DNA of 64,000 nucleotides, from positions 436,501 to 500,500 of the forward strand of contig CP119309.1 of the NCBI GenBank assembly GCA_029203145.1, written 5' to 3'. The translations under genes and the position numbers were made by a program. The notes under the pieces are model-generated. The model saw nothing but the letters and a program-made list of their open reading frames with translations. It ran no database searches and was not told the origin of the DNA. Source of the stretch: Candidatus Brevundimonas phytovorans. Lineage in GTDB: Bacteria; Pseudomonadota; Alphaproteobacteria; Caulobacterales; Caulobacteraceae. This document shows, piece by piece, positions 32,961-42,577 of this stretch (position 1 is its first letter; each line of letters opens with the position of its first letter).

Positions 32961-33530
32961 ATGATCACCCGTTTCGCCAGCAAGGATCGCTACAACGCCG
33001 TCGCGGCTGGGCTGCACTGGCTGATCGCCGGGCTGCTTTTCGTGGAAATCTATGTCGGCTGGACCTTTGGCGACATGGACCGGGGTGCGGCGCGCGATCT
33101 GTGGTTCGACTGGCACAAGACGCTGGGGATCTCGATTCTGGCGCTCAGTCTGGCCCGCCTGGGCTGGCGCGTGGCCAATCCGCCGCCGCCGCTTCCCGCC
33201 CGGACGCCGCGCTGGCAGCGGGTGCTGGCGGGGTTCAGCCATTTCGGCTTCTACCTGATCCTGATCGGCCTGCCGCTGACGGGCTGGGCGGCGGTCTCCA
33301 CTGGGCGGGCAGCCCTGACCAGCGACATGATGACCCTGGTCGGCGGCCTGTCATGGCCCCTGATCCCCGGCCTGCCGCGCGTCCTGCATGAACCCATGGA
33401 AGGGGTTCACGAACTGCTGGTGAAGCTGACCTACGTCCTGGTCGTGCTTCACGTCGCGGCGGCCCTGAAGCACCAGTTCCTGGACAAGGGGCCGATGGCC
33501 GGCCGGATGTGGCCTTTCACGCGCGGCTGA
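32961..33530 (+). CDS. Cytochrome b561-family membrane protein
   Basis: This 189-residue four-helix protein would carry heme b in the inner membrane and move electrons. Conserved histidines sit in AGLHWLIAGLL, FDWHKTLGIS, GVHELLVKLTYVL and VLHVAAALKHQFLDKGPM, the pattern of prokaryotic b561 proteins such as CybB. A GGAAGG ribosome site precedes the ATG. Electron donor and acceptor are not indicated by neighbours. Confidence 0.92.
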   Translation: MITRFASKDRYNAVAAGLHWLIAGLLFVEIYVGWTFGDMDRGAARDLWFDWHKTLGISILALSLARLGWRVANPPPPLPARTPRWQRVLAGFSHFGFYLILIGLPLTGWAAVSTGRAALTSDMMTLVGGLSWPLIPGLPRVLHEPMEGVHELLVKLTYVLVVLHVAAALKHQFLDKGPMAGRMWPFTRG

Positions 33531-33557
33531 GGCGGCTTCGGCGCGGGGAGCCCCCGA

Positions 33558-34247
33558 TCAGGCGGCGACGCCGAACAGGCGACCGACGCCGGCCGTGATG
33601 GCCATGGCCAGAGCGCCCCAGAAGACCACCCGCGTGACGGATCGGCCGACGGGCGCGCCTCCGGCCCTGGCTCCCAATGCGCCTAGCAGGGCCAGGCCGA
33701 TCAAGGCCGACCCGGCGACCCACAGGGCCAGGCTGGCCATGGGCGCGAAGGCGGCGACGACCAGGGGCAGGGCCGCCCCCGCTGAAAAGGTCACGGCCGA
33801 GGTGATGGCCGCCTGGATGGGTCGGGCGGTGGTGATCTCGGAGATGCCGAGTTCGTCGCGGGCGTGGGCGCCGAGGGCGTCGTGGGCCATCATCTGTTTG
33901 GCGACTTCCGTGGCCAGATCGGGCGTGACCCCGCGCGCGGCGTAGATCCCCGCCAGTTCCCGCACCTCGGCCTCGTGATCGCCGGCGAGCTCCGAGGTCT
34001 CGCGCGCCAGATCGGCCTTTTCCGTGTCGGACTGCGAACTGACCGAAACATATTCTCCCGCGGCCATCGACATGGCGCCGGCGGCGAGGCCTGCGACCCC
34101 CGCGACCAGGACCGCTCCGTGGCCGGAGGCGGCGGCGGCCACGCCGACGATCAGGCTGGCGGTCGAGACCAGACCGTCATTGGCCCCCAGCACCGCGGCC
34201 CTGAGCCAGCCGATGCGCTCGACTCGATGAGATTCCCTGTGAGGCAT
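33558..34247 (-). CDS. VIT1/CCC1 family iron/manganese transporter-like protein
   Basis: This 229-residue membrane protein of the VIT family exports Fe(II) or Mn(II) in characterised members. WLRAAVLGANDGLVSTASLI is the signature first helix and AAGAMSMAAGEYVSVSSQSD the second. A cytoplasmic metal-binding helical hairpin (EVRELAGIYAARGV) and three C-terminal helices follow. A GGAGG ribosome site just ahead of the chosen ATG decides the start. It diverges from the PafA-like phosphatase gene. Confidence 0.9.
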   Translation of the reverse strand: MPHRESHRVERIGWLRAAVLGANDGLVSTASLIVGVAAAASGHGAVLVAGVAGLAAGAMSMAAGEYVSVSSQSDTEKADLARETSELAGDHEAEVRELAGIYAARGVTPDLATEVAKQMMAHDALGAHARDELGISEITTARPIQAAITSAVTFSAGAALPLVVAAFAPMASLALWVAGSALIGLALLGALGARAGGAPVGRSVTRVVFWGALAMAITAGVGRLFGVAA

Positions 34248-34440
34248 GGTCTTTCCTCCGCCCATCTTTGCAGCAGACGCCGAATGGGCCGCCGAGGCAA
34301 GATCGGGAGAAGGCGGCTTCGACGAGGCCGCATCAGGGCTGTCGGGTCCGATGCGGGCGTTTCTCTGGCCGCGCTTGTCTTGGCGCCGTTACGCTGGGGG
34401 GGTAGTCACCCGGCATCCTGTGGTGTTTTCGGTGTTCAAG

Positions 34441-36135
34441 ATGATCTTCAGCCGCGTTCTGGTCCCGACCCTCGCGCTCGCCCTGATTTCGGGCGTCTCC
34501 CTTCCGGCGATGGCGCAGCAGGCGGCCCAGCCGGTCGCGGCCAGCGCGTCCGCCCAGCGCGCCGCGCCGGCCCTGGTCGTGACCATCGTGGTCGATCAAC
34601 TGAGCGCCAACCTGTTCAACCAGTATCGCAGCCAGTTCACCGGTGGTCTGAAGACCCTGGCCGATCAGGGTCTGGTCTCGATCAACGGCTATCAGACGCA
34701 TGGCGTCACCGTGACCTGCGCCGGCCATTCCACCGTCCTGACCGGCGTGCATCCGACGCACAGCGGCATCCCGGCCAATGACTGGATCGACACCACGACG
34801 GGCGAGGAGACCTATTGCCTGGCCGCGCCGCAAAACACGCTGGCGCACGGCAAGAACACCGACAACGGCCCGGTCGGGCCCGATCAGCTGAAGGCCTCGA
34901 CGCTGGGCGACTGGCTGAAGAGCGTCAGCCCGACCAGCCGCGTCTTCGGCATCTCCGGCAAGGATCGCGGGGCGATCAACCTGGCCGGGCACAAGGCCGA
35001 CGGCGCCTTCTGGCTGACGGCTGATTTCGGCTTCACCACCTATGTCGAGCCGGGTCAGTCGGCGGAAGCCAGGCTGGCGCCCGTGGCCGCGATCAATGCG
35101 CGGATGATCGAGCGGTTTACGCGCCAGGCGCCGGTGTGGAGCTACGCCCATGACGCCTGCCGCCGTCTGGAGGGCCAATGGGTGATCGGCGGTCAGACCT
35201 TCAACTCGACCGTGCCGCCGTCGAACTTCAGCCTCGACAGCTCGCCGATCCTGGATGAACTGACGCTGGAAGGCGCCGCCGCCCTCCTGGACGAGCAGCA
35301 ACTGGGCCGTCGCGGCGTCACCGACATGCTGGGCGTCAGCCTGTCGGCCACCGACCGCATCGGTCACGGCTATGGCACGCAAGGCCCGGAGATGTGCGAG
35401 CAGATGCTGCGTCTCGACGCGGCGCTGGGCGTCTTTCTCGACAAGCTGTCGACCATCCCTGGCGGCGTGATCGTGACCCTGACCGCCGACCATGGCGGCT
35501 CAGACTTCCCCGAGCGCACCTCGGTCGAGGGCTATCCGGCGGCGGGTCGCGTGGACCGCGCCCTGATGCCGCGCGTCAATGATGCGCTGAAGGCCCGCTT
35601 CAAGCTGGACGCCAATCCCCTGGTGTCGTCGGCCGGCGGGTTGATCGTGGTCGATGCGGACAAGAAGTCGCTGGCCGAGCCGCTGCGCAGCCAGGTGCTG
35701 GCCGCCGCTGTGGACCTGCTGAACCAGGAACCGCAGGTCGCCCTGGCCGTGTCGCGCGACGAACTGCTGGCCGAGCCGATCCCGGCCTCTGACAACCCCG
35801 AGGAACTGAGCGTGCGCCAACGTCTGCGCCTGTCGGCGGTGGCCGAGCGCGCGCCCGACATCATGCGTTCCTATCAGCCGGGCCTGACCGGCTCGGGCCG
35901 GGTCGGCGGCGCCGTTTCCAGCCACGGTTCGCCCTGGGACTATGACCGCCGCGTGCCGATCATCTTCTGGTGGCCGGGCGCCGAGGGTCAGGAACGCTTC
36001 CTGCCGATGCGCACCATCGACATCGCTCCGACCCTGGCCCACCTGATCGGAGTCAAGCCGACGGACGCGGTGGACGGCCGCTGCATGGACCTGCCGCAGT
36101 TCGCCAATGGGCGTTGCGAGACGGCCAAACCGTAA
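34441..36135 (+). CDS. PafA-like alkaline phosphatase (type I phosphodiesterase superfamily)
   Basis: This 564-residue periplasmic phosphatase has a signal peptide (VLVPTLALALISGVSLPAMA). The first metal ligand is in VVDQLSANLF (Asp52). The nucleophile is probably Thr92 in GVTVTCAGHSTVLTG. Further ligands are in SATDRIGHGYG and LTADHGGSDFPER, with the closing H in SSHGSPWDYDRRVP. This resembles the calcium/zinc-type PafA rather than PhoA. It would release phosphate from monoesters. Earlier in-frame ATGs lack a signal peptide. Confidence 0.9.
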   Translation: MIFSRVLVPTLALALISGVSLPAMAQQAAQPVAASASAQRAAPALVVTIVVDQLSANLFNQYRSQFTGGLKTLADQGLVSINGYQTHGVTVTCAGHSTVLTGVHPTHSGIPANDWIDTTTGEETYCLAAPQNTLAHGKNTDNGPVGPDQLKASTLGDWLKSVSPTSRVFGISGKDRGAINLAGHKADGAFWLTADFGFTTYVEPGQSAEARLAPVAAINARMIERFTRQAPVWSYAHDACRRLEGQWVIGGQTFNSTVPPSNFSLDSSPILDELTLEGAAALLDEQQLGRRGVTDMLGVSLSATDRIGHGYGTQGPEMCEQMLRLDAALGVFLDKLSTIPGGVIVTLTADHGGSDFPERTSVEGYPAAGRVDRALMPRVNDALKARFKLDANPLVSSAGGLIVVDADKKSLAEPLRSQVLAAAVDLLNQEPQVALAVSRDELLAEPIPASDNPEELSVRQRLRLSAVAERAPDIMRSYQPGLTGSGRVGGAVSSHGSPWDYDRRVPIIFWWPGAEGQERFLPMRTIDIAPTLAHLIGVKPTDAVDGRCMDLPQFANGRCETAKP

Positions 36136-36162
36136 GCCGCGCTCATAAACTCGTGTTTCGGG

Positions 36163-36188
36163 CCGGGGGCGTGGTCTTACGTCCCCGG
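36163..36188 (+). terminator. Weak hairpin after the phosphatase gene
   Basis: CCGGGG and CCCCGG can pair around a 14-base loop, about 28 bases past the stop, followed by GCGTTTCGTT. It is a possible terminator with a poor T-run. Confidence 0.3.
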
Positions 36189-36262
36189 CGTTTCGTTGGC
36201 ACAAGAGGGACAAGGCCTCTGAGGGGAGGTCATGGCCGTCAGAGCCGCTTCGAGGAAACACC

Positions 36263-37714
<1,452 letters not shown>

Positions 37715-37724
37715 GGTATTATTC

Positions 37725-37865
37725 CTCCCCTGTGCAGCGTCAGCGAAACGGGGGAGGGGGACCGCGCAGCGGTGGAGGGGGCGACCCTGAAACGCAGCGC
37801 TGGCTTTCGGCCCCCTCCACCATCCTTCGGATGGTCCCCCTCCCCCGCAAAGGGACGGGGGAGGA
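37725..37865. repeat. Nested inverted-repeat element between pyk and the methylase gene
   Basis: CGGGGGAGGGGGACC, then GGTGGAGGGGGC, is mirrored by GCCCCCTCCACC, then GGTCCCCCTCCCCCG. Outer arms CCTCCCC/GGGGAGG close the element. The same GCCCCCTCCACC...GGTCCCCCTCCCC block occurs at 5612-5650. It is about 140 bases long, has no coding capacity, and looks like a dispersed palindromic or MITE-like repeat. Confidence 0.8.
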
Positions 37866-37876
37866 TCGGAGAACGA

Positions 37877-38917
37877 ATGATCAAGTACATCGGCTCAAAG
37901 CGCGCGCTTCTGGGCCATGTCACGGGTGCGGTTCGCGCCGCCCTGCCGGACGGCGGGACGGTCTGCGACCTGTTTTCCGGCTCGGCCCGCGTCGGTCATG
38001 CCCTGAAGGGGCAGGGGTTCCGCGTCTGGTCCAACGACCACAACGCCTATGCCCACACCCTCGCCACGGCCTATGTCCAGGCCGACCGTGAGCGCTGGGA
38101 GACGCAGGCCCAGGTCATCCTGACCGAACTGCGGACAGTGACGCCCGAGGCCGGCTGGTTCACCAAGGCCTTCTGCGAGGACGCCCGCTTCTTCCATCCC
38201 GACAACGGCGCCCGCATCGACGCCATGCGCACCCGCATCGAGGCCATGGGGCTGGAGCCGGAACTGAAGGCTGTGGTTCTGGTCGCCCTGATGGAGGCGG
38301 CGGACCGGGTGGATTCCACCGCCGGGTTGCAGATGGCCTATATGAAGCAGTGGGCGCCGCGGGCGTTGAAGCCGCTGGAACTGCGGCTGCCGGACCTGCG
38401 GCCGGGCGTGGCGGCGGGGCCGTGCAAGGCGACGCAGGGCGATGCGGTTGAGATCGCCGATCAGGTGGAGGCCGATCTGGTCTATCTGGACCCGCCCTAT
38501 AACCAGCACTCCTATCTGGCCAACTACCACTGCTGGGAAAGCCTGATCCTGTGGGACAAGCCGGAGACCTACGGCATCGCCAACAAGCGGGTGGACGTGC
38601 GGACCCGCAAGAGCCCCTTCAACAGCCGCCCCGGCATCGGCCCGGCGCTGCAATCCGTGGTCGAACGGTTGAAGACGCCCAACCTGATCGTCAGTTTCAA
38701 CGACGAGGGCTATCTGAGCCGCGACGACCTGACGGCCATGCTGTCGGCGCGCGGCCATGTGCAGGTGGTCGAGATCCCGCGCCCCCGCTACGTCGGCGCC
38801 CGCATCGGCATCCATAACCGCAAGGGCGAGAAGGTCGGCGCCGTCGGGCGGCTGCGCAACGTCGAGCATCTGTTCGTCGTGACGCAAAAGCCACTGAGCC
38901 TGCCGGTCGCCGCCTGA
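37877..38917 (+). CDS. DNA adenine methyltransferase (Dam/D12 class-like)
   Basis: This 346-residue protein would methylate adenine N6 in DNA. It starts MIKYIGSKRALLGHV, the family N-terminus. Motif I is CDLFSGSARVGHALKG and the catalytic DPPY lies in LVYLDPPYNQHSYLANYH. The C-terminal domain includes LIVSFNDEGYLS. No restriction enzyme lies next to it, so it may be an orphan methylase. The start at 37877 is supported by that N-terminus. The upstream in-frame codons run through the repeat. Confidence 0.88.
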   Translation: MIKYIGSKRALLGHVTGAVRAALPDGGTVCDLFSGSARVGHALKGQGFRVWSNDHNAYAHTLATAYVQADRERWETQAQVILTELRTVTPEAGWFTKAFCEDARFFHPDNGARIDAMRTRIEAMGLEPELKAVVLVALMEAADRVDSTAGLQMAYMKQWAPRALKPLELRLPDLRPGVAAGPCKATQGDAVEIADQVEADLVYLDPPYNQHSYLANYHCWESLILWDKPETYGIANKRVDVRTRKSPFNSRPGIGPALQSVVERLKTPNLIVSFNDEGYLSRDDLTAMLSARGHVQVVEIPRPRYVGARIGIHNRKGEKVGAVGRLRNVEHLFVVTQKPLSLPVAA

Positions 38918-38954
38918 GGCGGAACCATCTGACGGAGTTCCGGTTACAGAGGAC

Positions 38955-39101
38955 ATGAGCGCCTCGAACGACCCTTCGGCTTCGACGTCAGAGCCTCGCC
39001 GCAAGTCGGCCAGCGGATTGCCCAACTGGGTGTTGTTCGTTCTGATCGCGGCGGTGGTCGTTATCCTGGGCCTGCTGGTCGCGGGCGCGACGGGCGGCTA
39101 G
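38955..39101 (+). CDS. Small single-helix membrane protein
   Basis: This 48-codon frame starts after a GAGGAC ribosome site. A Ser/Pro/Arg-rich N-terminus precedes one membrane helix (WVLFVLIAAVVVILGLLVAG). Its stop overlaps the rnhB stop on the other strand by 4 bases. It is probably real given spacing and composition. The function is unknown. Confidence 0.55.
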   Translation: MSASNDPSASTSEPRRKSASGLPNWVLFVLIAAVVVILGLLVAGATGG

Positions 39102-39748
39102 GCGGTTTCCAGCAAGGCCTTGATCGGCGCCCAGCTGCGGCGATGTTCGGGGCAGGGGCCGAGGGTGTTCAGGGCCTGCTGATGGATGGGGGCGTTGTAG
39201 CCCTTGTGGCTGGCGAAGCCGTAGCCCGGATAGGTCGCATCCATTTCGATCATCAGCCGGTCGCGCGCCGTCTTGGCCAGGATGGAGGCGGCGGCGATGG
39301 ACAGAGAGCGGCTGTCGCCCTTGACCACGGGCGTCACCGCGCAGGGCAGCTTGAAGCGGTAGTTGCCGTCCACCAGGGCGTGAACCGGCGGATGGGCCAG
39401 GGCCTCGACCGCGCGGCGCATGGCCAGGCCGGTGGCGTGCAGAATGTTCAGTTCGTCGATCTCCTCGACCGAGGCGAAGCCGATGCCCCAGGCGAGGGCG
39501 CGGGCCTTGATCTGAGGCTCCAGCGCGGCGCGGCGTTTCTCCGTCAGGGCCTTGGAGTCGTCGATGCCGGGCGGCAGGTCGTCGGGGTTCAGGATCACCG
39601 CCGCCGCCGACACCGGCCCGGCCCAGGGACCGCGCCCCGCCTCGTCCACGCCGCAGACGTGACCGTTCCAGGCGGCGCACGCCTCCAGCTCCAGCATCAG
39701 GGTGGGGAAGGGGCGGTCGATCTTGGGGGCGGCTTTAGGCGGCTTCAT
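39098..39748 (-). CDS. rnhB: Ribonuclease HII
   Basis: RNase HII removes ribonucleotides from DNA and RNA primers in hybrids. The 216-residue protein has the catalytic signature GVDEAGRGPWAGPVSAAAV, then DSKALTEKRR, VEALAHPPVHALVDGNYRF, and SIAAASILAKTARDRLM. The acidic residues expected for catalysis (DE, D, D) are all present. Length is typical. Its stop overlaps the small membrane-protein gene tail to tail. Confidence 0.96.
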   Translation of the reverse strand: MKPPKAAPKIDRPFPTLMLELEACAAWNGHVCGVDEAGRGPWAGPVSAAAVILNPDDLPPGIDDSKALTEKRRAALEPQIKARALAWGIGFASVEEIDELNILHATGLAMRRAVEALAHPPVHALVDGNYRFKLPCAVTPVVKGDSRSLSIAAASILAKTARDRLMIEMDATYPGYGFASHKGYNAPIHQQALNTLGPCPEHRRSWAPIKALLETA

Positions 39749-39796
39749 CGCGCGTCAGTGCCACGAACGGATGCGGGGCGGAAGGCGGTCGTGCTG

Positions 39797-39823
39797 AATG
39801 TCAGCTAAGGGTGGAAAGCAGAC
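39797..39823 (+). repeat. Dispersed hairpin repeat (left copy beside DPIGV gene)
   Basis: AATGTCAGCTAAGGGTGGAA followed by AGCAGAC is close to the 6012 copy, sharing AGGGTGGAAAGC and a mirrored stem GTC-GCT/AGC-GAC. It lies 6 bases past the stop of the small gene. Confidence 0.72.
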
Positions 39824-39828
39824 CTTCG

Positions 39829-40134
39829 CTAGGGGCGAACCGCTAGGCGCCAAGTTGCGACCAGAGCGATAGCCTTTCGCGCGATGTCCAGCCGGTGCTC
39901 GTCGCTGGTTTCGAACTCGATCCGATCCCGTTCTATCTCTGCGAGATATTCGACGATTTGTGTCTCTGTCGAACCGGATCGCACCAACTCCCAGAAGCCA
40001 GGCAGATAGGCTCGATATTCATCGTCAGCCCACCCATCCAGATCCGAAACACCAATGGGGTCCCACTGACGAAACAAGAGGCGATCTAGAGCTTCGTAGG
40101 CGCAGGCATCTTCCGCGCTGAGTTTCGTTCCCAT
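39829..40134 (-). CDS. Small hypothetical protein ("DPIGV" type)
   Basis: This is a 101-residue soluble acidic protein. YEALDRLLFRQWDPIGVSDL, then DEYRAYLPGFWELVRSG and ETQIVEYLAEIERDRIEF, matches a recurring family of small bacterial proteins containing a WDPIGV motif, some near polymorphic-toxin genes. No toxin is adjacent. It is bracketed by direct copies of the GTCCGC repeat. I do not know its function, and an immunity role would be speculation. Confidence 0.62.
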   Translation of the reverse strand: MGTKLSAEDACAYEALDRLLFRQWDPIGVSDLDGWADDEYRAYLPGFWELVRSGSTETQIVEYLAEIERDRIEFETSDEHRLDIARKAIALVATWRLAVRP

Positions 40135-40159
40135 GCCAGCAGATTGCAGCCCAAATCCT

Positions 40160-40185
40160 ATGTCCGCAACGGGTCGAAAGCAGAC
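40160..40185 (+). repeat. Dispersed hairpin repeat (right copy beside DPIGV gene)
   Basis: ATGTCCGCAACGGGTCGAAA followed by GCAGAC belongs to the same family as 6012, 6648 and 39797. It shares CCGCAA-GGGTCGA with the 6648 copy. Confidence 0.72.
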
Positions 40186-40204
40186 AAACGCGAGACGCCC
40201 ACAA

Positions 40205-40837
40205 TCAGACCTTTGCGACTACGCCGGATCCGTCCGCTGCGCCCACCTCGCTATGCCGGAAGCAGGTCGTCTGGTGGTCGTTGACCATGCCGACGGCCTG
40301 CATGAAGGCGTAGGTGATGACCGGGCCGCAGAATTTGAAGCCTCTCGCTTTCAGGGCCTTGGCCATGGCGACGCTTTGCGGCGTCTGGGTCGGGGCCTCG
40401 CGGAAACAGCTCCACTGGTTCACCAGCGGCTGGCCGTCGACGAAGGACCAGAGCCAGGCGGAGAAGTCCTCGCCGTTGTCCCTCATGTCGAGCCATATGC
40501 GGGCGCCGTTGATGGCGGCGTCGATCTTGGCGCGTGAGCGGATGATGCGCGCGTCGGCCAGCAGCCGGGCGCGGTCGGCGTCGTCATAGCGGGCGATGAT
40601 CTCGGGATCGAAGCCGTGGAAGGCCTCACGCATCCCTTCGCGCTTCCTCAGGATGGTGATCCAGGCCAGCCCGGCCTGAAAGCCGTCCAGCACCAGCTTC
40701 TCCCACAGGGCGCGAGGATCGTACTCGGGCACGCCCCATTCGGTGTCGTGGTAGGCGATGTAGAGCAGGTCGGTCGTGCCGCACCAGCCGCAGCGGCCAT
40801 TGGCCTTGTCTATGGGGGCTTTCTCGGATTCGATCAT
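40205..40837 (-). CDS. tag: DNA-3-methyladenine glycosylase I
   Basis: Tag removes 3-methyladenine from DNA. The 210-residue protein has the zinc site cysteine in NGRCGWCG (Cys16), a histidine in AYHDTEWGVP, and the later zinc ligands in VNDHQTTCFRH. The substrate-pocket motif is FQAGLAWITILRKREGMREA. The ATG at 40837 matches the family N-terminus. A more distal ATG at 40882 is less likely. The upstream gap contains a long inverted repeat. Confidence 0.95.
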   Translation of the reverse strand: MIESEKAPIDKANGRCGWCGTTDLLYIAYHDTEWGVPEYDPRALWEKLVLDGFQAGLAWITILRKREGMREAFHGFDPEIIARYDDADRARLLADARIIRSRAKIDAAINGARIWLDMRDNGEDFSAWLWSFVDGQPLVNQWSCFREAPTQTPQSVAMAKALKARGFKFCGPVITYAFMQAVGMVNDHQTTCFRHSEVGAADGSGVVAKV

Positions 40838-40892
40838 GGGGGCGATGTTGCGGGAATGTTCTGGTGGCGCAAGGGGGAACAATATCTTCCGA

Positions 40893-41034
40893 CATCCTCC
40901 GGCAAGCCGCGAAGCGGCGCTGACCGGGGGACCCAGCGGCGCCCGTTAGGGCGAAACCCACGCGCCGCGCTTGCTGTGAAGATCGCCTTCGGCGCCGCTG
41001 GGTCCCCCGGTCTCGCTACGCTCGCCGGAGGATG
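40893..41034. repeat. 142-bp inverted-repeat element
   Basis: Long near-perfect arms face each other. CATCCTCCGGC is matched by GCCGGAGGATG at the ends. The inner arms GACCGGGGGACCCAGCGGCG and its complement sit nearer the centre. The end pattern (CATCCTCCGG...GACCGGGGGACCC) resembles dispersed palindromes known from alphaproteobacterial genomes. It has no coding capacity. Confidence 0.88.
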
Positions 41035-41103
41035 ACGAAAAGAAGGGGCAGAGAAAAAGGCCCGGCGTTTCCGCCGGACCTCTCGTGTGGTCGAAGCTGG
41101 AGC

Positions 41104-42078
41104 TTACAGCCGTTCGACCGTGAACCCGCGCGCCTTCAGCATGTCGATGAGGCTGTCCTGATCGGCCAGGTGGGCGACGCCGACGGCGACGAAGGCGCTG
41201 CCGGAGCCCTGCATCATCGTCGCGATCTGGTCGGTCCAGTCGGCGTTGCGGACGATCAGGGCGGCGCGGTGGACGTCTTCGTGGATGTCGCGGGTGTCGA
41301 GGCGGTTCAGGCGGCCGACCTCGGCGGCGTCGCCCGCCAGCCAGGCGGCGACGGTCTGATCCAGCTTGGGCACGATCTGGCTGCCGTTGCGGACATAGTT
41401 GTTCAGGTAGGCGATCTGGGCCTCTTCGCTCATGCTGGCGATCAGGCGCAGCTGGATGTCGGCGGTCTCGAAGCCGTGGATGGTTTTGCCCTCGGCGCGG
41501 GCCCGCTCCATCAGGGTCTTGTCCACCCCGGCGTCGGGGCGATAGCCGGCCTGCAGGGGCGCGCTTCCGGCGACCATGAAGGCGGCCAGCCAGGGGCGAT
41601 AGGCGTCGAGCGCCGCGCCGTTGGCGCCGACGCCCTGGGCGGCCTTGTCGAAGGCGGCGAAATCCTCGGCCGACAGGATCGACGACAGGGGGCGGTCGGG
41701 GGTGACGCCGTGCTGCTGGGCCACCCTGGCGGCGACGGTGGGATCATCCTGATCGGCGACCTCGACCCAGAACTGGTCAGCCTCGGCGAAGGCGGCGTCC
41801 ACCTTGGCCGAGCCCCAGGCCGTGCCGGGGCGCAGGTAGTGGATGGTGCCGAACAGATAGACGGTCGAGTCCGCGTCCTTGACCACCCACAAAGGCGGGC
41901 CGGCGCCCTCAGCGCGGGGGATGGGGGCGGCGGCGGCGGCCGGGGCTGCCGCCTGCTGAGCGTGGGCGGCGCCGGGGAAGGCGGCGAGGGCAGCGCTGGC
42001 GGCCAGGGCGGCGCAGGCGCCGAGGGCCAGGCGCGAGACGTGGTTGGCCGTACGGCCCATGCGGTTGGCGAGGGTCAT
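41104..42078 (-). CDS. TraB/GumN family protein
   Basis: This 324-residue exported protein of the TraB/GumN (Tiki-like) family is thought to be peptidase-like. After a signal segment (RLALGACAALAASAALAAFP) come SVYLFGTIHYLRPGTAW, with the conserved GTxH motif, and a late SAFVAVGVAHLADQDSLIDM carrying the G-x-x-H element. Its first residues (MTLANRMG...HVS..ALG) closely match a small gene upstream at 42350-42514, as if one leader had been copied. Confidence 0.9.
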   Translation of the reverse strand: MTLANRMGRTANHVSRLALGACAALAASAALAAFPGAAHAQQAAAPAAAAAPIPRAEGAGPPLWVVKDADSTVYLFGTIHYLRPGTAWGSAKVDAAFAEADQFWVEVADQDDPTVAARVAQQHGVTPDRPLSSILSAEDFAAFDKAAQGVGANGAALDAYRPWLAAFMVAGSAPLQAGYRPDAGVDKTLMERARAEGKTIHGFETADIQLRLIASMSEEAQIAYLNNYVRNGSQIVPKLDQTVAAWLAGDAAEVGRLNRLDTRDIHEDVHRAALIVRNADWTDQIATMMQGSGSAFVAVGVAHLADQDSLIDMLKARGFTVERL

Positions 42079-42160
42079 TGGTTCGTCCTTGGATTGTGGG
42101 GTGTTTCGAGGCGCCGATCAGGTCGGCGGCGGCATCAGCCGGGCGGGCTGGAAGGTCGGA

Positions 42161-42319
42161 TCAGAAGGCGTTGGAAACGGCGGTGGCGATGACGGCGACG
42201 GGCTGGGCCTGCCCGAAGGTGGGGACGGCCTCGATGGCCGTGGTGATCAGCAGGGCGCCGCAGACGCCGAGGGCGAAGCCCGAGAAGCGTTCGACGATGA
42301 CGGAGTAGAGATTGAACAT
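42161..42319 (-). CDS. Small membrane protein, leader-like relative of TraB neighbour
   Basis: This 52-residue frame (starts MFNLYSVIVERFSGFALG) has one hydrophobic stretch (FALGVCGALLITTAIEAVPT). The LALG/FALGVCGALLI segment resembles the small gene at 42350-42514. It lies between that gene and the TraB gene on the same strand, so all three may be on one transcript. Function is unknown. Confidence 0.5.
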   Translation of the reverse strand: MFNLYSVIVERFSGFALGVCGALLITTAIEAVPTFGQAQPVAVIATAVSNAF

Positions 42320-42349
42320 GGGTCTGGTCCTGAAAATGAGATGGAGGGC

Positions 42350-42514
42350 TTAGCGGGCGGCGGCGGCGGCGGCGGGGGCGTCAAACCAGACGGCGGCCTG
42401 GCTGGGGCTGGGCAGGGTCATGGCGGCGAGGAAGATCAGCATCCCTCCGCAGACGCCCAGGGCGAGGTCGGAGACGTGTTTGGCCGCTTGGCCCATGCGG
42501 TTGGCGCAGGTCAT
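42350..42514 (-). CDS. Small membrane protein sharing N-terminus with the TraB gene
   Basis: This is a 54-residue protein with a signal-like segment (LALGVCGGMLIFLAAM) and an Ala-rich tail. MTCANRMGQAAKHVSDLALG parallels MTLANRMGRTANHVSRLALG of the TraB gene. The untranslated leader is also copied: AAGGACGAACCAATG precedes both, at 42514 and 42078. This suggests a segmental duplication of the start region. The function is unknown. Confidence 0.52.
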   Translation of the reverse strand: MTCANRMGQAAKHVSDLALGVCGGMLIFLAAMTLPSPSQAAVWFDAPAAAAAAR

Positions 42515-42577
42515 TGGTTCGTCCTTTGAATGTCGGTGTGTTTTTTGAAGGATGGCGGGCGCGGGGCCTCGCCGGGA

